Assembly: GCF_013416525.1 (NCBI RefSeq)
Contig: NZ_JACCEM010000005.1
Span: 372,001-436,000 of the forward strand
Length of the DNA stretch: 64,000 nucleotides
Source of the DNA: Parapusillimonas granuli
GTDB taxonomy: Bacteria > Pseudomonadota > Gammaproteobacteria > Burkholderiales > Burkholderiaceae_B
Direction of reading: 5' to 3'
Both the position numbers and the translations under genes were made by a program. Under the pieces are notes generated by a model. It searched no databases and was not told the DNA's origin. It worked only from the letters and a program-made list of their open reading frames with translations. The first letter of the stretch is position 1; each line of letters begins with the position of its first letter. Positions 18,487 through 27,023 of the stretch are shown here, piece by piece.

Positions 18487-19003
18487 TACGCTTATCCTTG
18501 TAAACCATCGATTGAACGCGCATCGCTTTTTTTGGCGATAAGGCGATGTTTTCGGCATTTCCGTATCCGAACGTTACTGATTATAGGGTGACCGCAACAT
18601 GTTGCGCAGAAGCCGCGGCAGATAGGCCTGCACAGGCAGGCTCACCTCCGCGCCGGCTGGCATATCGCCAATTTCCGGGCCACCCGCGGCCCCGGAACAT
18701 TCCCTGATGGCACCGTGTCAATGGGCGTTCGGCGGCCGCCTGCTGTTCGGCGCCGACCGCTGTGCCCATCCCTTGCGCCCGCGCCGGCCATGCCGACGCG
18801 GGGCGGCTTCATCCCGAGGTATATGTTTTTTTATATAAATTAGATGAAATCATCATTATTAAAGGAATAGGTTTCGAATGATACTTTGCGCTGATTTTTT
18901 ATTGACCGCTGCGGGAAGGCGGCGCCGGAAGGCTTATCCAGGCCGGGAAACTGAACACGCCCCGACGGTCGCTCCGTCCGGGATCTAGAACGAGGAGACA
19001 AAC
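18487..19003. promoter_or_regulatory. 517-base noncoding leader upstream of the ABC operon
   Basis: No credible gene lies between the amidohydrolase start and the first permease gene. The first 300 bases are GC-rich and featureless. From about 18815 the sequence turns A+T-rich and contains the perfect dyad GATGA-AA-TCATC at 18843-18854, a candidate operator. The ribosome site GAGGAG lies just before the permease ATG. I could not assign -10/-35 boxes with confidence and there is no local regulator gene for the operon. Confidence 0.45.
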
Positions 19004-19855
19004 ATGTTGGGTATCAACTTATTCAACGGCTTGGTCTATGGCGCATTGCTGATCATCATGTGCTCCGGACTGGCCCTGATCTACGGGCTCAGGCGAGTCG
19101 TCAATTTTGCGCATGGCGCGCTCTACATGCTTGGGGCCTACCTGGGCTACAGCATCGCCCTGCACACGAATTTCTGGGTCGCCCTGGTGGCGGCGCCCGC
19201 CGTCATGGCTCTGTTCGGCGTGCTGCTCGACCGCTACGGGTTCCGGCTGCTGCAGGATCGTGAGCCCTTGTCCGTGGTGCTGGTGACGTTCGGCCTGCTG
19301 CTGGTGATCGAAGACTTCGTGCAAACCGTCTGGGGCAAGAGCAATCTTTCCTTGCCGGCCCCCGAGCTGCTCGCTTTTTCCATCGACTTGTTCGGCACCC
19401 AGGTGCCGGCCTACCGCGTGGGGGTGATCGTGGTCGGGGCCGCCGTCGCCCTGGGCCTGAGCCTCTGGCTGCGTTTTTCCCGCATCGGCCTGTTCGTGCG
19501 CGCGGCCAGCACCGACCCCGCCACCACCGCCATGCAAGGCGTCAATACCGACAATCTGAGCGCGGTGGTCGTCGGGCTGGGCACGGCATTGGCGGGCCTG
19601 GCCGGCGTGGTCGCCGCGCCGTTTCTCTCGCTGTCGCCCGCAATGAGCGCCGACGTCCTGATCGACTCCTTCGTCGTGGTCGTCGTGGGCGGGCTGGGCT
19701 CTTTGGCGGGCGCGTTCGTGGCCGCCTTGCTGCTTGGCATGGTGCAGTCCATCGGCGCCGTCTACCTGCCCAACGTGGCCGTGCTTCTGCCGTTTTTGCT
19801 GATGGTGGCGATTCTCATCTGGAAGCCGGCAGGGTTCGCCGGCAGCCGTACTTGA
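19004..19855 (+). CDS. livH: Branched-chain amino acid-type ABC permease (LivH-like)
   Basis: 283-residue inner-membrane permease of the HAAT (hydrophobic amino acid) ABC family, with about eight helices. The start is supported by GAGGAG eleven bases upstream. Signature segments include LALIYGLRRVVNFAHGALYMLGAY at the N-terminus and VVVVGGLGSLAGAFVAALLLGM near the C-terminus, the LivH EAA-like loop. It is the first gene of a nine- or ten-gene plus-strand operon. Despite the liv-type name, transporters of this family next to catabolic genes often import aromatic or other carboxylic acids, so leucine/isoleucine/valine transport should not be assumed. Confidence 0.92.
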   Translation: MLGINLFNGLVYGALLIIMCSGLALIYGLRRVVNFAHGALYMLGAYLGYSIALHTNFWVALVAAPAVMALFGVLLDRYGFRLLQDREPLSVVLVTFGLLLVIEDFVQTVWGKSNLSLPAPELLAFSIDLFGTQVPAYRVGVIVVGAAVALGLSLWLRFSRIGLFVRAASTDPATTAMQGVNTDNLSAVVVGLGTALAGLAGVVAAPFLSLSPAMSADVLIDSFVVVVVGGLGSLAGAFVAALLLGMVQSIGAVYLPNVAVLLPFLLMVAILIWKPAGFAGSRT

Positions 19856-19872
19856 TTCAGGAGCGTTTGAAC

Positions 19873-20889
19873 ATGACTTTTCAACGTATGGGTATGTACA
19901 CCCTGGTTGCGTTGGCGGTGGGTGTGCTGGCCAGTGCGCTGATCACTTCGGGCACCGTCCTCAGCCTTTTGACTCAAGCCGTCATTTACGCCATTTTCGC
20001 TCTGGGGATCGGGGTGCTGCTGCGCCAGAACGGCTTGGTCAGCTTCGGCCACGCCCTGTATTTCGGGGCGGCCGGCTACATCGTCGGCCTGCTGCTCAAT
20101 ATGCGGCTCATGCCGGCTGAACTGGCCATCCTCGTGGCGCTGTTGTGCCTGACGGCATTCGCCTTCCTCATCGGCCTGGTCATCGTGCGGGTGCCGGGAA
20201 TTGCTTTCGGCATGCTCACTTTGGCGATCGGACAGATGTTTTTCCTCAGCGCCTCGCGCTCGCGCGGCGTCACGGGCGGCGCGGACGGCATGTCCATAGA
20301 CTGGCCGTCGACCTTGTTCGGCTTCACTCAATCTCAGATCCTGCATCCGGCGAATCTGTTCCTCGTGTGCTGGGTGACCCTGATCGTGCTGATGATCCTG
20401 CTCACTCTGCTGCTGCGCGGCCGGTTCGGGGTCATCACGGAGGCCGTGCGCGACAACGAAGAAAGGGCGCGTTTCATCGGCATCTCCACCGTGTTGCCGC
20501 GGGCGGCCGTCTATGCCTTGTCGGCGGCCATCACGGGGGTCGGCGGCATTCTCGCCGCGTTGAACACCGGCTTCATCTCGCCTGAAAGCCTGCACTGGAG
20601 CCTGTCCGGCATGGCGCTGATGATGGTGGTCGTGGGCGGCTTCAAAGTGCTGTGGGGGCCGGTGCTGGGCGCGGTGGTCTATTTCCTGTTCAAAGACGTG
20701 CTCGGCGAATTCGCGACGCACTGGATGGCCATATTCGGCATCGCCCTGATCACGGTGATCGTGTTCGCGCCGTCCGGCATGGCGGGCGTCCTGCAGCGCC
20801 TGATGGGCCAAGGCAAGAAAAAACCCCTGCGGGCTGCCGGCGGCGAGGAAGCGGCGGCCGGCGCCGGCTATCAGGCGCAGGCGCAATAG
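19873..20889 (+). CDS. livM: Branched-chain amino acid-type ABC permease (LivM-like)
   Basis: Second membrane subunit of the importer, 338 residues. The ATG at 19873 is chosen because AGGAG lies nine bases before it; an in-frame TTG at 19852 overlaps the previous gene and is less likely. LivM hallmarks include FALGIGVLLRQNGLVSFGHALYFG, GITTVTG-type loop residues near RGVTGGADGMS, and VVVGGFKVLWGPVLGAVVYF. The C-terminal 25 residues are a low-complexity alanine/glycine/glutamine tail after a lysine cluster (GKKKP), not part of the fold. Works with the LivH-like protein and the two ATPases that follow. Confidence 0.92.
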   Translation: MTFQRMGMYTLVALAVGVLASALITSGTVLSLLTQAVIYAIFALGIGVLLRQNGLVSFGHALYFGAAGYIVGLLLNMRLMPAELAILVALLCLTAFAFLIGLVIVRVPGIAFGMLTLAIGQMFFLSASRSRGVTGGADGMSIDWPSTLFGFTQSQILHPANLFLVCWVTLIVLMILLTLLLRGRFGVITEAVRDNEERARFIGISTVLPRAAVYALSAAITGVGGILAALNTGFISPESLHWSLSGMALMMVVVGGFKVLWGPVLGAVVYFLFKDVLGEFATHWMAIFGIALITVIVFAPSGMAGVLQRLMGQGKKKPLRAAGGEEAAAGAGYQAQAQ

Positions 20890-20914
20890 CCGCGCGCCGC
20901 ACAGGAGACAAATC

Positions 20915-21634
20915 ATGAGCAATTTCGTTTTGCAGGCTGACGACGTCGCCATTCATTACGGCGGCGTCAAGGCGGTCGACGGCGTGTCGCTGACCCTGGA
21001 AAAAGGCCAGATACGCGGGCTGATCGGCCCCAACGGAGCGGGTAAATCGACCGTCATCGACGCCATGACCGGGCGCCGGCGGCTGACCCGCGGCAGAGTC
21101 ATGCTGCGCGGCCAGGACGTCAGCGAGCTGGGCGTGGTCGAGCGCCGCAAGATCGGGCTGTCGCGCAGTTTCCAGCGCACCAGCATTTTCGGCGGGCTGT
21201 CGGTGCGCAAGCAGGTCGAACTGGCCTCCGTCATGATGGGCGTGCAGGATGCGCGCGCCGACGCCGAGGCCGTGCTGCGCGAGCTGGACCTGCTGCATCT
21301 GTCCGACATCGAAGCCGAGGACCTGGGCTATGGCGAGCAGCGCCGGCTCGATCTGGCGCTGGCGTTGGTGGGGCGCCCCAGCGTCCTGCTGCTCGATGAG
21401 CCGATGGCGGGGCTTTCCGTCAAGGAGTCCCAGGATCTGGCACAGCACCTGAAGAAGCTGACCTCGAGCTGGGATGTGTCCGTACTTTTAGTGGAGCATG
21501 ACATGGACGTGGTCTTTGGTATTTCCGACGCCGTCACCGTATTCGAGCTCGGCAGGGTGATCGCCAGCGGCGAGCCCAAGGTGGTGCGCGCCGATCCGCG
21601 CGTTCGCGAAGCTTATCTGGGAAGCGCGGCATGA
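20915..21634 (+). CDS. livG: ABC transporter ATPase (LivG-like)
   Basis: Cytoplasmic ATPase powering the importer, 239 residues. Walker A is GPNGAGKS (38-45) and Walker B is VLLLDEPMAGL. The ABC signature, usually LSYGQQR in LivG proteins, reads LGYGEQRRL here, a conservative but notable variant. It is slightly shorter than typical LivG proteins (about 255). The stop overlaps the start of the second ATPase by four bases. An AGGAG site precedes the ATG. The heterodimer with the LivF-like subunit is expected from family knowledge. Confidence 0.92.
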   Translation: MSNFVLQADDVAIHYGGVKAVDGVSLTLEKGQIRGLIGPNGAGKSTVIDAMTGRRRLTRGRVMLRGQDVSELGVVERRKIGLSRSFQRTSIFGGLSVRKQVELASVMMGVQDARADAEAVLRELDLLHLSDIEAEDLGYGEQRRLDLALALVGRPSVLLLDEPMAGLSVKESQDLAQHLKKLTSSWDVSVLLVEHDMDVVFGISDAVTVFELGRVIASGEPKVVRADPRVREAYLGSAA

Positions 21635-22335
21635 CGGCCATCCTCAATCTCGAAAACGTGCACGCCTATTACGGCGCCGCCCACATCCTGCACGGCCTGG
21701 GCCTGTCCGTATCGGCGGGCGAACGGGTCGCCTTGATCGGCCGCAACGGGGTCGGCAAGACCACCGTCGTCAACACCATACTGGGCCTGGCCCAGATGAA
21801 GGCCGGTGCCGTGTCGTTCGGCCGGCGGCAGATCAGCCGTTTGCGCCCCTATATGGCGGCCAAGCACGGCATCTCCGTCGTGCCGCAGGGCCGCTGCATC
21901 GTGGCCAACCTGACGGTCGAGGAGAACCTGTTGCTGGGCGCGGCCAACGGCCGCAAGGGCCACTGGGACGTGCCCAAGATCTACAAGCTCTTTCCGATCT
22001 TGCAGGAACGGGCGCATACGCCCGGCACCGCCTTGTCCGGCGGCCAGCAGCAGATGCTGGCGGTGGGGCGCGCGCTCATGGCCAACCCGGACCTGCTGCT
22101 GCTCGACGAACCCACCGAAGGGCTGGCCCCGGTCATCGTCGACCAGTTGGCCGACATCTTCAACCTGGTGGCCGACCAGGGCACGGCGCTGCTGCTCATC
22201 GAGCAGAACATGAGCCTGGTCGCCCGCGTCGCGCACCGGTATCTGGCGATGTCCAAGGGCGCCATCGTGGCGCGGGGCGGCGTCGTCAATTCACGCGAAG
22301 GCCTGGACGACCTGGAAAGCCACGTCATGGTCTGA
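21631..22335 (+). CDS. livF: ABC transporter ATPase (LivF-like)
   Basis: Second ATPase of the importer, 234 residues. Walker A GRNGVGKTT (37-45), signature LSGGQQQMLAVGRAL and Walker B LLLLDEPTEGL are canonical. Translation probably couples to the preceding gene through a four-base ATGA overlap. Both ATPase subunits retain full catalytic motifs, so the transporter should be functional. Confidence 0.93.
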   Translation: MTAILNLENVHAYYGAAHILHGLGLSVSAGERVALIGRNGVGKTTVVNTILGLAQMKAGAVSFGRRQISRLRPYMAAKHGISVVPQGRCIVANLTVEENLLLGAANGRKGHWDVPKIYKLFPILQERAHTPGTALSGGQQQMLAVGRALMANPDLLLLDEPTEGLAPVIVDQLADIFNLVADQGTALLLIEQNMSLVARVAHRYLAMSKGAIVARGGVVNSREGLDDLESHVMV

Positions 22336-22441
22336 AACCCGTTCCGGCGGCCGGCCCCCGCGCCCCGCCTCGTGCCGATTACCTTATTTGAACCACGGGT
22401 GCCGGACCGTTTCCGGCAATCACAAGAGGAGACCTTCCCAC

Positions 22442-23629
22442 ATGATCAAACGCAGGAATTTCAACAAGCTGGTGGCTGCTTCTGTATTGGCCGTCTTGCC
22501 CATGGCGGGCTTTGCCCAGAATAAAGATCCCGTCAAGGTCGGCGTGCTGACGTCCAGGACGGGCGTGTGGGCCGAAATGGGCGAGGAAGTGGCCCGCGGC
22601 ATCATGTTTTCCATCGACAACGCCAATGCGGCCGGCGGCGTGGACGGCCGCAAGATACTGGTCGCCGAAGGCGACGATGAGGGCAACCCCGACGCCGGCC
22701 GCCGGGGCGCCGAAAAACTGGCGCGCTCGGGCCACAACCTGCTGATCGGTTCCATCGGTTCGGCGGTGTCGCTGGCCATCGTGCAGGGCCTGGATCGCTG
22801 GGATGCGGCGTATTTCGCCACCATCAGCAAGACCGACAGGCTGAGCGGCGACAGCTGCAAGGCGCGCAGCATACGCACCGTGCAATCCGATGCCATCGAC
22901 ATCGCCATGATCAACAAGTGGGCGCCGAAGATCAAAGGCGAGAACTTCGCCGTGATCGCTTCGGACTATGCCTGGGGCCATGATTCCAGCAGCTCGTTCA
23001 AGAAGGCGGTTGAAAGCAGCGGCAAGAAGGTCTCGCTGAGCCTCTTCGTGCCCCTGGGCGCGAAGGACTACTCGCCCTATATTTCCCAGCTGAAAGCCGC
23101 CAAGGTCGACGCCATCTGGGCCGCCATCCCCGCGCGCGACGGCATTGCCTTCATCAAGCAGGCCGGCGAATTCGGCCTGCTGGCCACCACCCCCGTGATC
23201 GGCCATGCGATGCTGTCGGAATTCATCGTGCGCGCCACGGGCAACAATCAGGAAGGCATGGTGGGCACCCTGGGCTACGGGGCGGACTTCCAATACCCGC
23301 TCAACCAGGCTTTCGTCAAAGCCTGGAAGGAAAAATTCAATCGCGTCCCCACCGAAACCGAAGCGCTGGGCTATCTGGGATCCGAAGTCATGCTGGAGGG
23401 CGTGCGCCGCGCCAAGAGCGTCAAGCCGGCTGAAGTCACCGCTGCCCTGCGCGGCGCGGAAGTGGACACCATTTTGGGCAAGCTCACCGTGCGCGCGGCC
23501 GACAACCAGTTGGTCGTGCCCAACTTCGTTGCACGCGTGAAGAACGTCGACGGCGAAATGCGGCCGGTCATCGAAGAGGTCTTCACGCCCGACAACGCAC
23601 CCCCGGCGTCGCCGCTCTGCAAAATGTAA
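22442..23629 (+). CDS. ABC-importer periplasmic receptor (Leu/Ile/Val-binding type)
   Basis: Periplasmic-binding-protein type-1 receptor, 395 residues, for the upstream HAAT importer. The start at 22442 gives MIKRRNFNKLVAASVL, a signal peptide with cleavage after GFA and an RRNFNK twin-arginine-like motif, so Sec or Tat export are both possible; an AAGAGGAG site lies upstream. Family features include VGVLTSRTGVWAEMGEEVARGI near the mature start and the LIGSIGSAVSLAI ligand-loop region. Unusually for the family the gene is fifth, after permeases and ATPases, and a strong hairpin separates it from the enzyme genes. Ligand unknown. Confidence 0.9.
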   Translation: MIKRRNFNKLVAASVLAVLPMAGFAQNKDPVKVGVLTSRTGVWAEMGEEVARGIMFSIDNANAAGGVDGRKILVAEGDDEGNPDAGRRGAEKLARSGHNLLIGSIGSAVSLAIVQGLDRWDAAYFATISKTDRLSGDSCKARSIRTVQSDAIDIAMINKWAPKIKGENFAVIASDYAWGHDSSSSFKKAVESSGKKVSLSLFVPLGAKDYSPYISQLKAAKVDAIWAAIPARDGIAFIKQAGEFGLLATTPVIGHAMLSEFIVRATGNNQEGMVGTLGYGADFQYPLNQAFVKAWKEKFNRVPTETEALGYLGSEVMLEGVRRAKSVKPAEVTAALRGAEVDTILGKLTVRAADNQLVVPNFVARVKNVDGEMRPVIEEVFTPDNAPPASPLCKM

Positions 23630-23642
23630 GCACGCCGTTTCT

Positions 23643-23669
23643 GGGGCTCGCCCGGAGCGGGAAAGCCCC
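23643..23669 (+). terminator. Nested hairpin after the ABC receptor gene
   Basis: GGGGCT (23643-23648) pairs with AGCCCC (23664-23669), enclosing a second stem CCCG-GAG-CGGG (23651-23661). It lies in the 119-base gap between the receptor and the first flavoprotein gene. No T-run follows, so it may act as an mRNA 3' stabiliser or partial terminator that keeps receptor mRNA more abundant than the enzyme mRNA. Confidence 0.5.
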
Positions 23670-23748
23670 TGCGCATCATTCAGAAAATCAGCCACCCGGC
23701 CGAACCGGCCGGGGTTCACCACGGTGAAGCCGCTGGTGTGGGGAAAAC

Positions 23749-25266
23749 ATGACTCAAAAAACCAACTCTGCGCGGATGGAGTCCGCGGATGTGATCGTCG
23801 TGGGCGGCGGAGGATCGGGGATGGCGGCCGCCATCGCTGCCGCCGAGTCCGGCGCGAAAGTCATCCTGCTCGAGAAGAATCCGCATCTGGGCGGCACGAC
23901 ACGGCTTTCCGTGGGGTCGATCACGGCGACGGGCACGCGCTTCCAGAAAGCGAAGGGCATACACGACACGCCGGACGAGCACTTCAACGACATGTCGCTG
24001 TTCCTGACTCCGGAGCTGGCCGAAAAGGAAAACCTCGAGTTGCGGCGCGTGCTGGTCGACCATGTGCCGGAAACGCTCGAATGGCTGATCAGCATCGGCC
24101 TGTGCTTTTACGGCCCGATGCCCGAGCCGCCGCACAACAAGCCCCGCATGCACAACGTCCTGCCGAATTCGCGGGCGTATGCGTATTACCTGGAAAAAGA
24201 ATGCCGCCGGCAAGGCGTCGACATCCGCTTGAACGCCAAGATCGACCGGCTCATCATGGAGGGCGACGCGGTCAAGGGCATTCTGGCCGACGGCGGTTCG
24301 GGGCTTTGCGAGTTCCGGGCGCGCGGAGCCGTCATCCTGGCCACCGGCGATTTCAGCGCGAGCGAAACGCTGAAGAAGCAGCACGTGCCGCATGCCGCCC
24401 AGGTGGATGCGATCAATCCCGCCAGCACCGGCGACGGGCACGTGGTCGCGCAGCGGATAGGCGGCTGGATCCGGAACCCCGAGGTCATGTGGGGGCCCAG
24501 CATGCGTTTCAAGGCGCCGCCCGTGGAAACCCTGCTCAGGCGCCTGCCCCCGTACAAATGGGTGACCAAACCGCTGCAGTTCGCCTTGATGAATCTGCCG
24601 ATGTGGGTCTTCCGGCCCTTCGTCACCCGCTTCATGACGGCATCGCTGGCGCCCGAGCCTTCCATGCTGCGCGCGGGGGCGCTGCTGGTGAACCGCAAGG
24701 GCGAACGCTTCACCAATGAGCTGGCAAGGCCCGAGCTCGATGTGCCGAAACAGCCCGGCAAAGAGGCTTTCCTGGTGTTCGACGACACGCTGGCCAAGGC
24801 CTTCGAGGCCTGGCCCAACTTCGTGTCCACCGCGCCGGGCGTGGCCTATGCCTATCTGAAAGACTACAAAGCCACGCGCCCAGACCTGTATTACGAAGCC
24901 GCCACGGTCGAGGATCTGGCGCACAAGATGGGCGTGCCCGCCGACACACTGGCGCGGCAAGTGCGTCAATACAACGCCGGCCTGGATGCCGGCGACGGCA
25001 GAAAGCCGCTGGTCAATGGGCCTTTCCATGCGCTTGGCCCGGTGCTGAGCTGGATCGTGTTCACCGAGGGCGGGCTGGCCGTCACGGCGCGCCATGAAGT
25101 CATCAAGCCGGACGGCGCGCCGATTCCCGGCCTGTTCGCCGTCGGTTCGGCGGGGCAGGGCGGCACCATACTCGCCGGCCACGGCCACCACATCGGCTGG
25201 GCCATGACCTCCGGCCGCCGCGCCGGCCGTTTCGCCGCCGAGCTGGCGCGCGGGAACGGATCATGA
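23749..25266 (+). CDS. FAD-dependent dehydrogenase, KstD/fumarate-reductase flavoprotein family
   Basis: 505-residue FAD-binding_2-type oxidoreductase. The dinucleotide motif VIVVGGGGSGMAAAIAAAESG lies at residues 15-35 and is followed by LLEKNPHLGGTTRLSVGSI, which positions the FAD. The second FAD segment is near INPASTGDGHVVA, and the C-terminal GLFAVGSAGQGGTILAGHGHHIG is typical of the family. Members dehydrogenate steroids, cyclic ketones or dicarboxylates, or reduce fumarate-like acids. It has no signal peptide, so it is cytoplasmic. First enzyme gene after the importer; the next gene overlaps its stop. A same-length paralogue is encoded at 54555-56072. Substrate unknown. Confidence 0.85.
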   Translation: MTQKTNSARMESADVIVVGGGGSGMAAAIAAAESGAKVILLEKNPHLGGTTRLSVGSITATGTRFQKAKGIHDTPDEHFNDMSLFLTPELAEKENLELRRVLVDHVPETLEWLISIGLCFYGPMPEPPHNKPRMHNVLPNSRAYAYYLEKECRRQGVDIRLNAKIDRLIMEGDAVKGILADGGSGLCEFRARGAVILATGDFSASETLKKQHVPHAAQVDAINPASTGDGHVVAQRIGGWIRNPEVMWGPSMRFKAPPVETLLRRLPPYKWVTKPLQFALMNLPMWVFRPFVTRFMTASLAPEPSMLRAGALLVNRKGERFTNELARPELDVPKQPGKEAFLVFDDTLAKAFEAWPNFVSTAPGVAYAYLKDYKATRPDLYYEAATVEDLAHKMGVPADTLARQVRQYNAGLDAGDGRKPLVNGPFHALGPVLSWIVFTEGGLAVTARHEVIKPDGAPIPGLFAVGSAGQGGTILAGHGHHIGWAMTSGRRAGRFAAELARGNGS

Positions 25267-25544
25267 CGGCCCCGGCCGCGCCTGTTTTTTCCTCTCTTTT
25301 CCGTGTCCATCGTATGAATAATCCAAGTTATCCCGTTGTGCAGTTCCTGGTCGCCCGGGGCCGTGGCCTGAGCTACGCATTCGCGCTTTTACTGTTGCTC
25401 GCCTCGATCGCGTGGGCTTTTTTCACCGGCTCGGTCCTGATCGGCGTGGCCGGGATCATCGCGTCCGGCGTGCTGCTCGGCCTGTTGCTGAGCTATGTCG
25501 AAGTGCTGCGCATCATCGCAGACACCTTATTGCCGAAATACTGA
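25263..25544 (+). CDS. Small two-helix membrane protein of unknown function
   Basis: 93 residues if translation starts at the ATG overlapping the previous stop by four bases; 76 if it starts at the later ATG at 25314. Two hydrophobic helices are visible (about residues 37-56 and 58-80), joined by a short turn, with a basic segment VARGRGLSY before the first and a short charged tail. No family recognised. The tight overlap with the flavoprotein gene suggests a partner, possibly a membrane anchor, but there is no heme or metal ligand pattern. Confidence 0.6.
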   Translation: MTAPAAPVFSSLFRVHRMNNPSYPVVQFLVARGRGLSYAFALLLLLASIAWAFFTGSVLIGVAGIIASGVLLGLLLSYVEVLRIIADTLLPKY

Positions 25545-25581
25545 ACATCTTGAACGAATATGCAGCAAGGAGCATGCCGTA

Positions 25582-26994
25582 ATGCAAAGGGAAGTTGATG
25601 TTGTCGTGGTGGGCGGCGGCCTGGCCGGCCTGAGCGCCGCCAATAGGGTGGCCCAGGATGGGTTGCGTGTGCTCGTGCTCGAAAAAGGTTCCGAGGAGGC
25701 CTATCTTTGCAACAGCCGCTACACCGGCGGGCTGTTCCACATCGCCATGGACGACATGGCGGGGGAGCCCGATTGGGTCAGGGCCAACCTGGAGCGCGTG
25801 ACCAACGGCACCTGCGAGCCCGCCCTGGCCGAGGCCTTGACCGCCCATGCCCGAAGGGCCCTGCGCTGGCTGTCTTCCCTGGGCGTCCGCTTCATCAAGG
25901 CCGGCCCGGACGGCCTGCGCCGCAATGCCTTGTCGCCTCCCGGCGTGCGCCAGACGGGCCTGAACTGGCAGGGGCGCGCCGGCGATGTCATGTTGCGGAC
26001 CCTGGGCGAGAGCCTGCAGCGCATGGGCGGCCAATTGATGCGCGGCGTCGAGGCCCGGCAGCTGATCATGCGCGACGGCCGCTGCGCCGGCGTGCAGGCC
26101 GTGGCGGCTTCCGGCGACTCGCTCGATATTTCCGCCGGCGCGGTGGTGATCGCCGACGGCGGTTTCCAGGGGAACCCGGAGCTCGTGCGCCGCTTCATCT
26201 GCGAGCATCCGGAGCGCGTCCTGCAGCGCAATGCCCAGACCGGCCGCGGCATGGGATTGCTGATGGCCGAAGCCGTGGGCGCGAAGCTGGTCGGCACCGA
26301 GAATTTCTACGGCCACCTGCAGCACCGCAACGCCATGGCGGACGGCGCGCTATGGCCCTACCCCGTGGTCGATTCCCTGGCGACGGCGGGCCTCGTCATC
26401 GATGGCACGGGCAAGCGGTTCTGCGACGAGGGCCTGGGCGGCGTCTACGTCACCAACGCCGTCGCCAAGCTCGACGACCCCTTGTCGGCCGTCATCGTTT
26501 TCGACGACGCCACCTGGCAGGGGCCGGGGAAGGACTGGCTGCTGCCCGCCAACCCCTATCTGCTCAGTGCGGGCGGCAGCCTCGTCACGGCGCCGACGCT
26601 GGCCGAGCTTGCCGGCCGGCTTGGCCTGGACGCCGGGCAATTCGACCGGACCATCGCAGACTACAACCGGCTCGTCGCGTCGGGCGAGCGCGCCGGCCAG
26701 CCGCCGCGCAGCACAGGCGTCTATCGTGCCTGGCCGGTTCAGCGGGGGCCGTTCCACGCCATCGAAATCTGCGCCGGCATCACCTACACCATGGGCGGCA
26801 TCGCCACCGATGCGGGAGGCCGCGTCCTCGACGCCGACGACCGGCCGATCGCGGGCCTGTACGCGGCCGGCGCCTGCACGGGCGGGCTGGAAGGCAGCGG
26901 CGGGGCGGCCGGATATTCGGGCGGGCTGTCCAAGTCCGCCGTCTTCGGCATGCTGACCGGCGAATCGATTGCGGCGTCCCTGCGGGCCCATTGA
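25582..26994 (+). CDS. FAD-dependent oxidoreductase (fumarate reductase-like flavoprotein)
   Basis: 470-residue cytoplasmic flavoprotein. VVVVGGGLAGLSAANRVAQ near residues 7-25 is the FAD dinucleotide motif, with LVLEKGS closing the beta-alpha-beta unit. The C-terminal GLYAAGACTGGLEGSGGAAGYSGGLSKSAVFG is the second FAD segment of the succinate dehydrogenase/fumarate reductase/tricarballylate dehydrogenase group. The start at 25582 is preceded by AAGGAG; an earlier in-frame start overlaps the small membrane protein gene. It differs clearly from the flanking two flavoproteins, so the three genes are not a recent tandem duplication. Substrate unknown. Confidence 0.82.
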   Translation: MQREVDVVVVGGGLAGLSAANRVAQDGLRVLVLEKGSEEAYLCNSRYTGGLFHIAMDDMAGEPDWVRANLERVTNGTCEPALAEALTAHARRALRWLSSLGVRFIKAGPDGLRRNALSPPGVRQTGLNWQGRAGDVMLRTLGESLQRMGGQLMRGVEARQLIMRDGRCAGVQAVAASGDSLDISAGAVVIADGGFQGNPELVRRFICEHPERVLQRNAQTGRGMGLLMAEAVGAKLVGTENFYGHLQHRNAMADGALWPYPVVDSLATAGLVIDGTGKRFCDEGLGGVYVTNAVAKLDDPLSAVIVFDDATWQGPGKDWLLPANPYLLSAGGSLVTAPTLAELAGRLGLDAGQFDRTIADYNRLVASGERAGQPPRSTGVYRAWPVQRGPFHAIEICAGITYTMGGIATDAGGRVLDADDRPIAGLYAAGACTGGLEGSGGAAGYSGGLSKSAVFGMLTGESIAASLRAH

Positions 26995-27023
26995 GCATGA
27001 GCGCGGGAACAGAGGAGATGACC

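Noticed and set aside
18903-18908. TTGACC as a -35 box for the ABC operon
   Set aside because: No -10 at 16-19 bases; the spacer that follows is GC-rich without a TATAAT-like element.
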